From an uncultured Coriobacteriaceae bacterium (lineage in GTDB: Bacteria > Actinomycetota > Coriobacteriia > Coriobacteriales > Eggerthellaceae): a stretch of 36,039 nt of DNA. The notes beneath the pieces were generated by a model. It searched no databases. It was not told the DNA's origin and saw only the letters and a list, made by a program, of their open reading frames with translations. This document shows, piece after piece, positions 9,966 through 18,009 of the stretch. The DNA is taken from contig URRZ01000012.1 of assembly GCA_900550385.1 (NCBI GenBank), positions 1 to 36,039 of the forward strand. Reading direction: 5' to 3'. Positions within the stretch are counted from its first letter, which is position 1. Each line of letters begins with the position of its first letter. The position numbers were made by a program, and so were the translations under genes.

Positions 9966-11359
9966 AGCTCCAGCTCCTCGAAGGGGTCGTCCGCGCCGGA
10001 GGCGGACTCGAAGGCGAACGACCTGCCGACGATGCGCACCTCGTCGCCGTTGCGGGCGCCGGCGTCCTCGAGCGCCTTGTCGACGCCCAAGCGCTTGAAG
10101 CGGTGCTGCAGGAACGTCAGCGCCTCCTCGTTATCCCAGTCGGTCTGCACGACCATGCGCTCCACCTGGCCGCCCTCCACGCGGAAGATGCCGTCGGAGA
10201 GCTTCTTGACCTTGAAGGAGCGGTCGCGCGCCTCGCGCTTGAGCTCCCAGACGTGATCGTACTGGACCTCCGCAGCCGAGGCCTCCTCGCGCGCGGCCTC
10301 GCGCAGCTCGCGGACCTTCGTGCCGATGGCGCGCTTGAGCCCCTCGACGCCTTCCCCGGTCAGCGCGCTGATCAGGTACAGCTTCGGGTCGATGCGGCTG
10401 TCGGCGAACTCGTCGCCGCCTGCAGCCGCGATGGAGTCCTGGCGCACGCGCTCCGCGAGACGGCGGGCCGCCTCCTCGGTGCCGGGGGCGTCTATCTTGT
10501 TGCCCACGACGATGCGGGGGCGCTCCTCCAGCTCCTCGGCGTACAGGGCGAGCTCGCGGTTGATGATCTCGTAATCATCCAGCGGATCGCGCCCTTCCAG
10601 GCCACCCGTCAGGTCGACCACGTGCACGATGAGCGCCGTGCGCTCGATATGCCGCAGGAACTCGTGCCCCAGCCCGCGCCCCTCATGGGCGCCCTCGATG
10701 AGCCCGGGGACGTCGGCGACGACGAAGCTGTAGTCGTCGGTGCGCGCCACCCCGAGGTTGGGGACGAGCGTGGTGAACGGGTAGTCGGCGATCTTCGGTC
10801 GAGCGGCGGAGAGCTTGGCGATGAGCGACGACTTGCCCGCCGACGGAACGCCTACCAGCGCGGCGTCGGCCATCAGCTTCATCTCCAGCTCGATCCAGCA
10901 TTCCTCGGCCGGCTCGCCCAGCTCCGCGAAGGAGGGGGCGCGCCTGGTGGAGGTGACGAAGTGGATGTTGCCGCGGCCGCCCATGCCGCCGCGCGCAACC
11001 GTGAACGTCTCGCCGTCGTGGGTGAGGTCGGCCAGCAGCTCGCCGGTCTGCTTTCGCTCGTCGTCGTAGGCGCGCACGACGGTGCCCACAGGCACCCTCA
11101 GCACGATGTCGTCGCCGTTGGCGCCGTGCATGCGGCTGCCCTTGCCGTGGGTGCCGCGCTGCGCCTTGAAGTGGTGCTTGAAGCGGTAGTCGATCAGCGA
11201 GGACACGCTGGCGTCTGCGCGCAGGACGACGTTGCCGCCATGGCCCCCGTCGCCGCCGTCCGGGCCGCCCTTGGGGACGTGCGCCTCGCGCCGGAACGAC
11301 ATGCAGCCCGCGCCGCCGTCGCCGCCTTTCACATGTATGCGTACTTTATCGATAAACAT
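9962..11359 (-). CDS. obgE: Obg-family GTPase ObgE/CgtA
   Basis: Obg is an essential GTPase that acts late in 50S subunit assembly and in stress signalling. The three domains are clear. The glycine-rich Obg fold starts at MFIDKVRIHVKGGDGG. The G domain has G1 GVPSAGKSS from about residue 170, G3 DVPGLIEGA and G4 NKID. The C-terminal OCT domain (FRVEGGQVERMVVQTDWDNEEA) follows. The ATG at 11359 matches the family N-terminus, although the upstream AAAGAG site is modest and an in-frame extension of 12 residues is open. The product is 465 residues. It heads the obgE-proB-proA-nadD-yqeK-rsfS run and follows rplU-rpmA after a terminator, the common bacterial order. Confidence 0.97.
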   Translation of the reverse strand: MFIDKVRIHVKGGDGGAGCMSFRREAHVPKGGPDGGDGGHGGNVVLRADASVSSLIDYRFKHHFKAQRGTHGKGSRMHGANGDDIVLRVPVGTVVRAYDDERKQTGELLADLTHDGETFTVARGGMGGRGNIHFVTSTRRAPSFAELGEPAEECWIELEMKLMADAALVGVPSAGKSSLIAKLSAARPKIADYPFTTLVPNLGVARTDDYSFVVADVPGLIEGAHEGRGLGHEFLRHIERTALIVHVVDLTGGLEGRDPLDDYEIINRELALYAEELEERPRIVVGNKIDAPGTEEAARRLAERVRQDSIAAAGGDEFADSRIDPKLYLISALTGEGVEGLKRAIGTKVRELREAAREEASAAEVQYDHVWELKREARDRSFKVKKLSDGIFRVEGGQVERMVVQTDWDNEEALTFLQHRFKRLGVDKALEDAGARNGDEVRIVGRSFAFESASGADDPFEELEL

Positions 11360-11496
11360 TGCAGCTCTTTCGTCGAGCGCCGCGCGCGGCGGCACTGCCG
11401 TTTGAGGTGTTGGAGAGCCCTCAGGCCGCCGCGGCGGTGAAGCCCGCGCGGCGCATCGGCCCCTCGCCCGTGCCGAACAGGTCGATTGTATATGAA

Positions 11497-11523
11497 AATG
11501 CCCCCTGGGTTGCAGAGGGCATT
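11497..11523 (-). terminator. Terminator-like hairpin after rpmA
   Basis: On the minus strand AATGCCCTC and GGGGGCATT pair (one G-T pair) around a 9-nt loop and run into TTTTC. It lies 57 nt past the rpmA stop and 138 nt before obgE. It probably attenuates transcription from rplU-rpmA. The T-run is short, so read-through into obgE is likely. Confidence 0.6.
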
Positions 11524-11579
11524 CTCGGATCCGATTGAATCGCGGCCAGCGGCGCCGGCCGACCGAAGCGGTTTTGCGC

Positions 11580-11831
11580 CTACGCCTCCGGACGGACGTG
11601 GATGCGGCGCTTCACGCCGCGCGTGAACTCCAGCGTGCCGTCGCACAGGGCGAACAGCGTGTCGTCCTTGCCGCGGCCGACGTTGTCGCCGGGATGGAAC
11701 TTCGTGCCGCGCTGACGCACGATCACGTTGCCGGTGCGGACCTTCTGGCCGGCGAACATCTTCACGCCAAGGCGCTGCGCGCGGGAATCGCGGCCGTTAC
11801 GGCTGGAACCGAGACCTTTCTTATGAGCCAT
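11580..11831 (-). CDS. rpmA: 50S ribosomal protein L27
   Basis: L27 is a small basic protein near the peptidyl transferase centre of the 50S subunit. The 83-residue protein begins MAHKKGLGSSRNGRDSRAQR and includes GQKVRTGNVIVRQRGTKFHPG, the family signature. It starts directly with the mature MAHKKG sequence, without the cleavable N-terminal extension found in many Firmicutes. It lies 16 nt downstream of rplU, in the conserved rplU-rpmA-obgE order. Confidence 0.98.
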   Translation of the reverse strand: MAHKKGLGSSRNGRDSRAQRLGVKMFAGQKVRTGNVIVRQRGTKFHPGDNVGRGKDDTLFALCDGTLEFTRGVKRRIHVRPEA

Positions 11832-11847
11832 GAGACTACCTCCCTCG

Positions 11848-12168
11848 TTACTCGGCCTTGGCCGAACCCACGGACTCGACCTGGATGCGGGTCAGGTACT
11901 GGCGATGGCCGCGCATCTTCTTGTAGTTCTTGCGCTTCTTGAACTTGAACACGAGCTGCTTCTCGCCACGGAACTGCTCGATGACGGTGGCGGCGACCTT
12001 CGTCTCGGCAGCCTTGGCGGGATCCGCCTCGACCTTGTCGCCATCCACGATGCAGATGGCGGTCAGCTCCACCTGGGAACCGACCTCGGCGTCGAGCTTC
12101 TCGACGTTCAGCTTGTCGCCGGGGGCAACCTTGTACTGCTTGCCGCCGGTCTTCACGATTGCGTACAT
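11848..12168 (-). CDS. rplU: 50S ribosomal protein L21
   Basis: L21 binds 23S rRNA in the large subunit. The 106-residue protein begins MYAIVKTGGKQYKVAPGD and ends with the basic KKRKNYKKMRGHRQYLTRI signature. The ATG at 12168 has an AAGGAGA site 6 nt upstream; a longer in-frame extension of 31 codons has no family similarity. It is transcribed from the promoter at 12306-12333 and followed by rpmA. Confidence 0.98.
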   Translation of the reverse strand: MYAIVKTGGKQYKVAPGDKLNVEKLDAEVGSQVELTAICIVDGDKVEADPAKAAETKVAATVIEQFRGEKQLVFKFKKRKNYKKMRGHRQYLTRIQVESVGSAKAE

Positions 12169-12299
12169 GAGTGTCTCCTTGCACTGCTCTCTCAAGGCGA
12201 TAACTTTCGACGTCGCCGTCGCAAGCCCCGAAGGGTCGGATGCACAGCCGACGTGTATCATCGCACTCTACCTACGCCGCGCCCCCTTTAGGCGCAACC
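12169..12299 (-). other. 130-nt structured leader of rplU
   Basis: The predicted transcript has a leader of about 130 nt before the rplU start. It contains small hairpins: GTCGG pairs with CCGAC around 12223-12240, and there is a CCC-TTCG-GGG tetraloop stem just downstream. A leader of this length upstream of ribosomal protein genes is often autoregulatory. I cannot match it to a known L21 leader class. Confidence 0.35.
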
Positions 12300-12305
12300 T
12301 AGAGA

Positions 12306-12333
12306 ATTATACTCATCCCGCACATGGAATCAA
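12306..12333 (-). promoter_or_regulatory. Promoter of rplU-rpmA
   Basis: On the minus strand there is a TTGATT -35 (12328-12333), a 16-nt spacer and a perfect TATAAT -10 (12306-12311). The -35 overlaps the stop codon of the upstream membrane protein gene. Confidence 0.75.
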
Positions 12334-14031
12334 TGCGCAGAATGTGGAGATTCGCGCCCTCCGACCCCCTCCCTCGGGTTCGCACGACCACGGAATCCGA
12401 ACGCCGGAGCCAGCAGGCAGAACACGATGAACGGGAACGCATAATGCAAAGCGAACAAATAGCGAAACTCGTTGGAGATGGGCGCTGCGAGCAAAAATGT
12501 CAGCCAATAGACGAGCAGGGGCGAAAGCGCGGCAGCCTGCAACGTCTTCCCTCGCCCGATTTGCAGGGCGAACGCGGCGGCGACCATCCACCCCAGGCAT
12601 GCCGCACGGCACAGGAACGGCAGGATATGCGCCAGGATCGAAATCGGCGTATCGCCCGAAAGAAGACCTAGGTTCGCTATCCCCTCCGGAAGAAGCGGGT
12701 CCACCCCGCCCCATTCGCCATCCAAACCGACCTCGTACCCAGCATCCGCAACAAGCCAACTACTCATGCCCGAATACCAGAATCCGATGGTCTCCCAAAG
12801 CCAAGCTGACACGTAGGTTCCCGCATTAGCCGGGAGCATCGAGATCCATGTCACTAGAAACTCCAGCTTATGCCCGTCCAAGAACTCGTCGTTGAAATAA
12901 GGGGAAAATTTGATGCTGTTGGGCGTGTCCGGCCGATACGCCTCCTCCAATTCTTCGAGCTGGTATCACCTGGTCAATGAACGCCGCCTGCTCCTCGGTC
13001 AGCTCGCCGCCGCTCGCAACCGTCCTGCCGATCTGCTGCAACGGTATCGCCATGCTTTCGGAAAAATGAGCCGAGGCTATTCCGAAGGCTCCAGACACCG
13101 TCGATTGGATAACGAATAGCACGACGAGCGTGCCTGCTCCCCATGCCGCAACCGTTTTTCGCGCACGCACGCATGAGAGGAGCATCGCCACAACGGCAAT
13201 CGCAACGACGACGAACCCGTTGCTGCGTAGAAAGAACACCGCCAAAGCCGACGAGACGAACCCGATCTTGAACGAGATCCTCCCAAAAGAGCGCCCTTCA
13301 GAGGCGATCGCATCGAAACAGTTCAAGCAAAAGACGAGCAACGCGGCGGCGAAGGGGACGTCTTTCCACAACGTCACCGAATAGCGTCCGATAAGGGGGT
13401 TGATGGCGAAGAAGATGGCGACCGCCGCCCCTGCGATCCTCGATCCCGTGCGGCGAGCCACCCACAGCGCGGCATAGGCCGAGCAGGCGGCGACAAGGGT
13501 CATCTGGACGAATGTGCAAAGGGCGATACCCGCCCCCATCCCGCCCCACATGGATCCAATGTTGGCGAAGATTGCAACGAAGGCAATGTACAGAATGGGG
13601 TGATGGCTGTTAATCGTCTCGTAGCGGAAATGGTCCGCTTCGAAGGGAAGCCCCAGCACCATCTTCAGGATGTCCATCGAGTCGGTCGACGTGCATCCGG
13701 GATAGTAGAGCGCGAACCAGAAAAGCCAGCACAACCAGATCGTCCCGAAGCAGCCAAGGGCGAACTTCCATCCGATTGCGGGGTTCGATGCGCCTCTCGC
13801 GCGAGCCGCGCGGGAGGTTTCGAACCGGTCGAGCAACCGTGCCGCGCACAGGAGCAGGAAAAGGGAGATAACAGCAGTGAACAGCGCCAGCAAAGCCGAG
13901 CTCGCCACGTCGTGCCCTTCCATCAGATACCCCAAGCCACACGATGCAGCAAAAGCAATCGAGAACACACCGACACACACGATCAAGCGAGGCGCAAAGC
14001 GCCGCGTAAGCACTCCTGCTGACATATGCAT
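12330..14031 (-). pseudogene. Multipass membrane protein (DUF6020-like), interrupted by a single-base frameshift
   Basis: Two overlapping frames together encode one protein of about 566 residues. The upstream part (14031 to about 12961) starts MHMSAGVLTRRFAPRLIVC after a GGAGCGAGG site. It carries about eight membrane segments and the motifs FALYYPGCTSTDSMDIL and INSHHPILY, which I associate with DUF6020-type membrane proteins. It reaches AAFIDQVIP and then leaves frame. The downstream part resumes as LEELEEAYRPDTPNSIKFSP and runs through two or more membrane segments to the TGA at 12330-12332. One surplus base near 12960 explains the break. This may be a real inactivation or a sequencing error. 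Base composition looks less GC-rich than in the neighbours. Function is unknown; a role in surface glycan assembly is only a guess. Confidence 0.75.
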
Positions 14032-14347
14032 CCTCGCTCCACCTTCCCCTTCCACAATATGAGGCGCGAAAACCGACGCCCCCCCCCCGATTCGGCACGC
14101 GAACAACCCTTCCGAGCAATGAGGCCAGAGCGCGCCCGGCTCGACTACCCCACAACTCAACCACCTCCGTCCAAGAAAACCGGACGAAAGCCCGACGACG
14201 GAAACGCAGGCGCGGGGGCCTGACGGAGGGATCCGCGCGCAGTTTCCGCAGCCCCTTTAAACGCGATCGAAGATCGCGTTGTTAAAAAGGCGAGGACCTG
14301 TTTGAGCACGGACCCCTCCGCCAGGCCCCCGCGCCGGACAACCCGGC
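14032..14347. other. 316-nt intergenic region between polA and the membrane protein gene
   Basis: Both flanking genes are on the minus strand. The polA-proximal half is taken up by a long inverted repeat (14209-14335, listed separately). The rest (14032-14208) should hold the promoter of the membrane protein gene, but I see no convincing -35/-10 pair. No gene is supported here. Confidence 0.5.
14209..14335 (-). repeat. 127-bp element with 27-bp terminal inverted repeats and an internal hairpin
   Basis: Positions 14209-14235 and 14309-14335 are inverted copies over 27 bp with two differences. Both differences become G-U pairs in the minus-strand RNA but A-C mismatches in the plus-strand RNA. 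The structure therefore forms best in the polA transcription direction. Inside lies a perfect 9-bp hairpin (14260-14268 with 14272-14280, 3-nt loop) flanked by T-rich and A-rich runs. It starts 12 nt after the polA stop codon. No clear target-site duplication is seen. It could be a structured RNA, an elaborate 3' end of the polA mRNA, or a small mobile repeat. Confidence 0.75.
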
Positions 14348-16975
14348 TTAATGCGCTTCCGCCCAGTTCGCGCCGGCTTGGACGTCCACCACCAGCGGCA
14401 CGCGCAGCTGCGCCGCGTTCTCCATCACCTCGCGCACCATGGCGGAAAGCGCCTCCACCTCGCCCTCGGGGGCGCTGAAATCCAGCTCGTCGTGCACCTG
14501 GACCAGAAGGCGCGACGCCATGCCCTCCTCCATCAGGCGGCTTTGCACCTGGCGCATGGCGATCTTGATGATGTCAGCGGCGCTGCCCTGCATGGGGTGG
14601 TTCATCGCCGTGCGCTCGCCGAACCCGCGCTGCCCCGCGTTCGAGGACTTCAGTTCGGGGATGTGCCGCTTGCGCCCGAACATCGTCTCGGCGTAGCCGC
14701 ATTCCTTGGCGCGCGCCACCGTCTCGTCCAGGTACGCGCGCACGCCCGGGTACGCCTCGAAGTACCGGTCGATCATCTCCTTGGCCTCGCCGAAGGGGAT
14801 CCCCAGGCTCTGCGACAGGCCGAACGCCTGCTGGCCGTACACGATGCCGAAGTTCACCGCCTTCGCGCGGCTGCGCAGCTCGGGGGTCACCTGCTCGACG
14901 GGCACGCCGAACACGCGCGCGGCGGTGGAGGCGTGGAAGTCGGCTCCGCTGCAGAACGCGTCGACGAGGTGCTCGTCGCCGGACAGGTGCGCCAGCAGCC
15001 GCAACTCGATCTGCGAGTAGTCGGCGGAGACGAAGCGCTGCCCCTCCGCCAAAGGCACGAAGCACGTGCGGATCTGGCGGCCGAACTCGGTGCGCACGGG
15101 GATGTTCTGCAGGTTCGGATCCGACGAGGACAGCCGGCCCGTGGTGGTGACCGTCGCGTTGAACGTGGTGTGCACGCGCCCGTCGCCCGCGCGCAGCTTC
15201 GGCAGCGTGTCGATGTAGGTCGACTTGATCTTGGCGAGCTCGCGGTAACGCAGCACCAACGCCGGAACCTCGTGCTCGGCGGAGAGTTCCTTCAGCACGC
15301 TCGCGTCGGTGGAGTAGCCGCGCTGGTTCTTCTTGCGGGGCTTGAGGCCGATCACCTCGAACAGCACGTGCGAGAGCTGCTTGGGGGAATCCAGGTTGAA
15401 GCGCTCCCCCGCCAGCTCGAAGATGCGCTCGGACAGCGCGTCGAGCTCCTCCTGCGTGGAGTCGCCCAGACGGCCCAGGTGATCCGTGTCGATGGCCGCG
15501 CCGGTGCGCTCCATGATGGCCAGCACCGCCACCAGCGGCGCGTCGATGTCGCGGAAGGCGGCAAGCGACCCCTCGCGCTCGAGAGCCTTGGAAAGCGGCT
15601 CCGCCAGACGGCGCGCGGCGGCCGCCCGGGATGCGGCGCGCACGTCGTCGCCCTTCGCCTCGGGCAGCACTCCCCCCACGTACGCGTCCAGCAGCGCATC
15701 GTAGGAGTACGACGTCACCGACGAGTTCAGCAGGTATCCCGCGATGCCCAAATCGAACGCGTCCATCCCCATGAGGTCGGCATCGGAGACCTTGGCGGGA
15801 AGCGACGTGTCGGCCGGGTAGACGCGATGCAGGTCGGATTTCACATCCAGCGTGGCGAAGGGCGCCTCGGCGACGATGCGCGCGAAGGCGGACAGGCCCT
15901 CTTCGTCCATGAGCAGCGCGGTTCCCTCGGAGGTGTTCACCGCCAGGCGCACGCCGTCGCTGAACAGCGACACCTGCTCGGGCTCCACGAACGCTACGCC
16001 CACGCGCTCGCCGCGCCGGCACGCCGCATCGATGAGCTCTCGCGCCGCGTCGCCGGTGACGACGGGCTCCCAGGAAAGCGGCGCCTCCTGCTTGACGGGA
16101 TCCTCCCCCACCAGCTTGAGAACGCGCGCGAGGTGCGCGTTGAAGCGGACGGCATGGAACGCCTCGGTCACCTTCGCGACGTCGAAGCTCGGGAAGGCGA
16201 CCTCCTCCAGATCCAGCGGGAAATCCAAGTCCCGCACGATGGTGGCCACGCGGCGGCTGACGAAGGCGGCGTCGCGGTTCTCCTGGAGGTTCTGCAGCTG
16301 CTTGCCCTTCAGCTTGTCAAGGTTGTCGTAGATGCCGTCGATGCTGCCGTAGGTCTGCAGGAGGCGCGCGGCGGTCTTGTCGCCGATGCCGGGGACGCCG
16401 GGGATGTTGTCGGAGCTGTCGCCCTTCAGCCCTAGGAAGTCGGGGAACTGCGCGGGCGTGACGCCGTAGCGCTCCTCCACCTCCGCCGGGCCGTAGATCG
16501 CCACGTCGGTGATGCCCTTCTTGGTGGTGACGATGCGCGTGAGGTCGCTTGCCAGCTGGTAGGCGTCCTTGTCGCCGGTGACCAGCAGCGTCTGGTAGCC
16601 CAGCTGTTCGTCGCGCGCGGCGATGGTGCCCAGCACGTCGTCGCCCTCCCAGCCCTTCACGCGCACGACCGGCACGTTCATGGACTCCAGCAGGTCCTCG
16701 ATGATGGGGAACTGGACCTTCAGGTCCTCGTCCATGGGCGGGCGCTGGGCCTTGTACTGCTTGAGCGCCTCCATGCGGAACGCCGGCCGCCCCGCGTCGA
16801 ACGCGCAGATGAGCGCATCGGGCTGCGAGATCTCGATGAACTTCAGCAGCATCGACAGGAAGCCGAACACCGCGTTGGTGGGCGTCCCGTCAGGGGCGTT
16901 CATGGTGGGCGGCACCGCATGGTAGGCGCGATGCATCAGCGAGTTGCCGTCGATGACGGCGATCTTCTTGGGCAT
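14348..16975 (-). CDS. polA: DNA polymerase I
   Basis: Pol I fills gaps and removes RNA primers in replication and repair. The 875 residues show a 5'-3' exonuclease domain (residues 1 to about 290; KKIAVIDGNSLMHRAYHA, GDKDAYQLAS, GLKGDSSDNIPGVPGIGDKT). A degenerate 3'-5' exonuclease-like domain and a complete polymerase domain follow. Polymerase motifs are A (SADYSQIELRLLAH, with D652), B (RSRAKAVNFGIVYGQQAFG) and C (VQVHDELDF, H828-D829-E830). The DxE pair needed for proofreading is missing: the matching strand reads RVGVAFVEPEQ. Proofreading is therefore probably absent, as in Taq or Bst Pol I. The ATG at 16975 follows GAGGA at 6 nt. Confidence 0.97.
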   Translation of the reverse strand: MPKKIAVIDGNSLMHRAYHAVPPTMNAPDGTPTNAVFGFLSMLLKFIEISQPDALICAFDAGRPAFRMEALKQYKAQRPPMDEDLKVQFPIIEDLLESMNVPVVRVKGWEGDDVLGTIAARDEQLGYQTLLVTGDKDAYQLASDLTRIVTTKKGITDVAIYGPAEVEERYGVTPAQFPDFLGLKGDSSDNIPGVPGIGDKTAARLLQTYGSIDGIYDNLDKLKGKQLQNLQENRDAAFVSRRVATIVRDLDFPLDLEEVAFPSFDVAKVTEAFHAVRFNAHLARVLKLVGEDPVKQEAPLSWEPVVTGDAARELIDAACRRGERVGVAFVEPEQVSLFSDGVRLAVNTSEGTALLMDEEGLSAFARIVAEAPFATLDVKSDLHRVYPADTSLPAKVSDADLMGMDAFDLGIAGYLLNSSVTSYSYDALLDAYVGGVLPEAKGDDVRAASRAAAARRLAEPLSKALEREGSLAAFRDIDAPLVAVLAIMERTGAAIDTDHLGRLGDSTQEELDALSERIFELAGERFNLDSPKQLSHVLFEVIGLKPRKKNQRGYSTDASVLKELSAEHEVPALVLRYRELAKIKSTYIDTLPKLRAGDGRVHTTFNATVTTTGRLSSSDPNLQNIPVRTEFGRQIRTCFVPLAEGQRFVSADYSQIELRLLAHLSGDEHLVDAFCSGADFHASTAARVFGVPVEQVTPELRSRAKAVNFGIVYGQQAFGLSQSLGIPFGEAKEMIDRYFEAYPGVRAYLDETVARAKECGYAETMFGRKRHIPELKSSNAGQRGFGERTAMNHPMQGSAADIIKIAMRQVQSRLMEEGMASRLLVQVHDELDFSAPEGEVEALSAMVREVMENAAQLRVPLVVDVQAGANWAEAH

Positions 16976-17100
16976 AGGAGTTCCTCACTAATCGGTTTCC
17001 GCCGCCTAGTATAGAGCAAGGGAAGGCACCGCGATGAAACGGATCGGCCCCGGATGAGACGCGTTATTCAGGAGTTTCCGACAAACGAAAGGAGTCGACG

Positions 17101-17125
17101 CGGCAAAAGCCCTCGAATAGAGCGC
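17101..17125 (+). repeat. Intergenic repeat, copy 1
   Basis: This 25-nt unit (starting CGGCAAAAGCCC, ending CGAATAGAGCGC) matches copy 3 at 17279-17303 in 24 of 25 positions. The interior can pair weakly with itself. Confidence 0.7.
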
Positions 17126-17236
17126 GAAGCCTCGTGCAGAACCCGATGAGGGCATGGAGCATTCCCCTGCGAACTGGGAAAACGCAAACCTTCCTCGAGT
17201 TTCGCCGTACCGGATGGAACGGCAGACGGCATGGGT

Positions 17237-17303
17237 GCACTCTATTCGGGGCATCTTGCCATGCGGCAGGACAATTCGCGGCAAAAGCCCGCGAATAGAG
17301 CGC
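17237..17303. repeat. Inverted pair of the same intergenic repeat (copies 2 and 3)
   Basis: Copy 2 (17237-17260) is inverted relative to copy 3 (17279-17303), giving a potential large stem-loop just past the response-regulator stop codon. On the minus strand copy 3 alone forms a 7-bp hairpin, TTCGCGG with CCGCGAA, with a T-rich loop. It may act as the 3' end of the glnA-regulator transcript. No T-run follows, so a standard intrinsic terminator is not shown. Confidence 0.65.
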
Positions 17304-17306
17304 TCC

Positions 17307-17975
17307 CTAGTTCCACAGGTAGCCGACGCCGCGCACGGTCTCCAGGTGCTGGGCGAGCTCGGGCCCCAGCTTCGCGCGGATGCGCCTGACGTGCACGTCG
17401 ACGGTGCGCGAGCCGCCGTAGTAGTCGAAGCCCCACACGTGGCGCAGCAGCGCGTCGCGGGAATAGGTGCGGCCGGGATGCGTGGCGAGGAACGCCAGCA
17501 GCGCATACTCCAGGTACGTGAGGTCCAGCGGCTCCCCATCGACCTCCACCTGGTAGGTGGCCAGATTGATGGTCATCGAGTCGACCGTGACGCAGGAGGC
17601 GGCCGTCTGCTCGCTGCCGGGCCACAGAAGCTGGCGGACCCGCAGCGTGCATTCCGCAGGGGTCGCCGTGCGCATGACGAAATCAGACCTCACGCGCGCC
17701 GGAGTGGAGAAGTTCGGCAGCTGGTCCTCGGAGAGGATCACCAGAAGCGATCCGTTGCCGTCGGACAGGAGCAGATCCTCCGCCGCCGCGACCCCTGCGG
17801 CGACGTCGCCGCGCACCTCGTAGATCACCAAGTCGTAGCCGGGATGCTTCACCAGGAGGTTCTTGAACTGCAAAGAGGAGCCCGCCGCCACCTCGACGTC
17901 CAAAGAGGAGAGCACCTGCTGGAACTTGTGGGCGTTGTCGAGGCTGTCGGCAACGAATATCACCGATTTCTTCAT
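17307..17975 (-). CDS. Orphan GlnR-like atypical response regulator (winged helix)
   Basis: This is a 222-residue OmpR-family protein. Residues 1 to about 110 have the receiver fold but lack key residues. The phosphoacceptor position reads YDLVIYEVRGD with Glu at 53 instead of Asp. The N-terminal acidic pair is reduced to VADSLD, and the conserved Lys-Pro is replaced (FVMRTATPAE). Residues 125-222 are a standard winged helix (LDLTYLEYALLAFLATHPGR, RTVDVHVRRIRAKLG, TVRGVGYLW). Actinobacterial GlnR nitrogen regulators are likewise phosphorylation-independent OmpR-type proteins. The gene directly follows glnA by 34 nt on the same strand with no kinase nearby, so a nitrogen regulator is the best inference. 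The ATG at 17975 follows GAGGAGG. Confidence 0.82.
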   Translation of the reverse strand: MKKSVIFVADSLDNAHKFQQVLSSLDVEVAAGSSLQFKNLLVKHPGYDLVIYEVRGDVAAGVAAAEDLLLSDGNGSLLVILSEDQLPNFSTPARVRSDFVMRTATPAECTLRVRQLLWPGSEQTAASCVTVDSMTINLATYQVEVDGEPLDLTYLEYALLAFLATHPGRTYSRDALLRHVWGFDYYGGSRTVDVHVRRIRAKLGPELAQHLETVRGVGYLWN

Positions 17976-18009
17976 CGCGGCCGCCTCCTCGCCCTCGCTT
18001 CGCGGCCCA

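Larger units (their letters stand above)
16976..17306. other. 331-nt intergenic region upstream of polA
   Basis: It contains a TATACT -10-like hexamer on the minus strand (17008-17013), a possible polA promoter without a good -35. It also contains three copies of a 24-25-nt repeat (listed separately). No open frame here looks like a gene. Confidence 0.5.

Noticed and set aside
14209..14335. Insertion sequence
   Set aside because: It has terminal inverted repeats but no transposase and no visible target duplication; kept as an unexplained structured repeat.
14351..16435. Plus-strand frame of about 690 codons opposite polA
   Set aside because: His/Val/Ala/Arg-rich antisense shadow without any motif.
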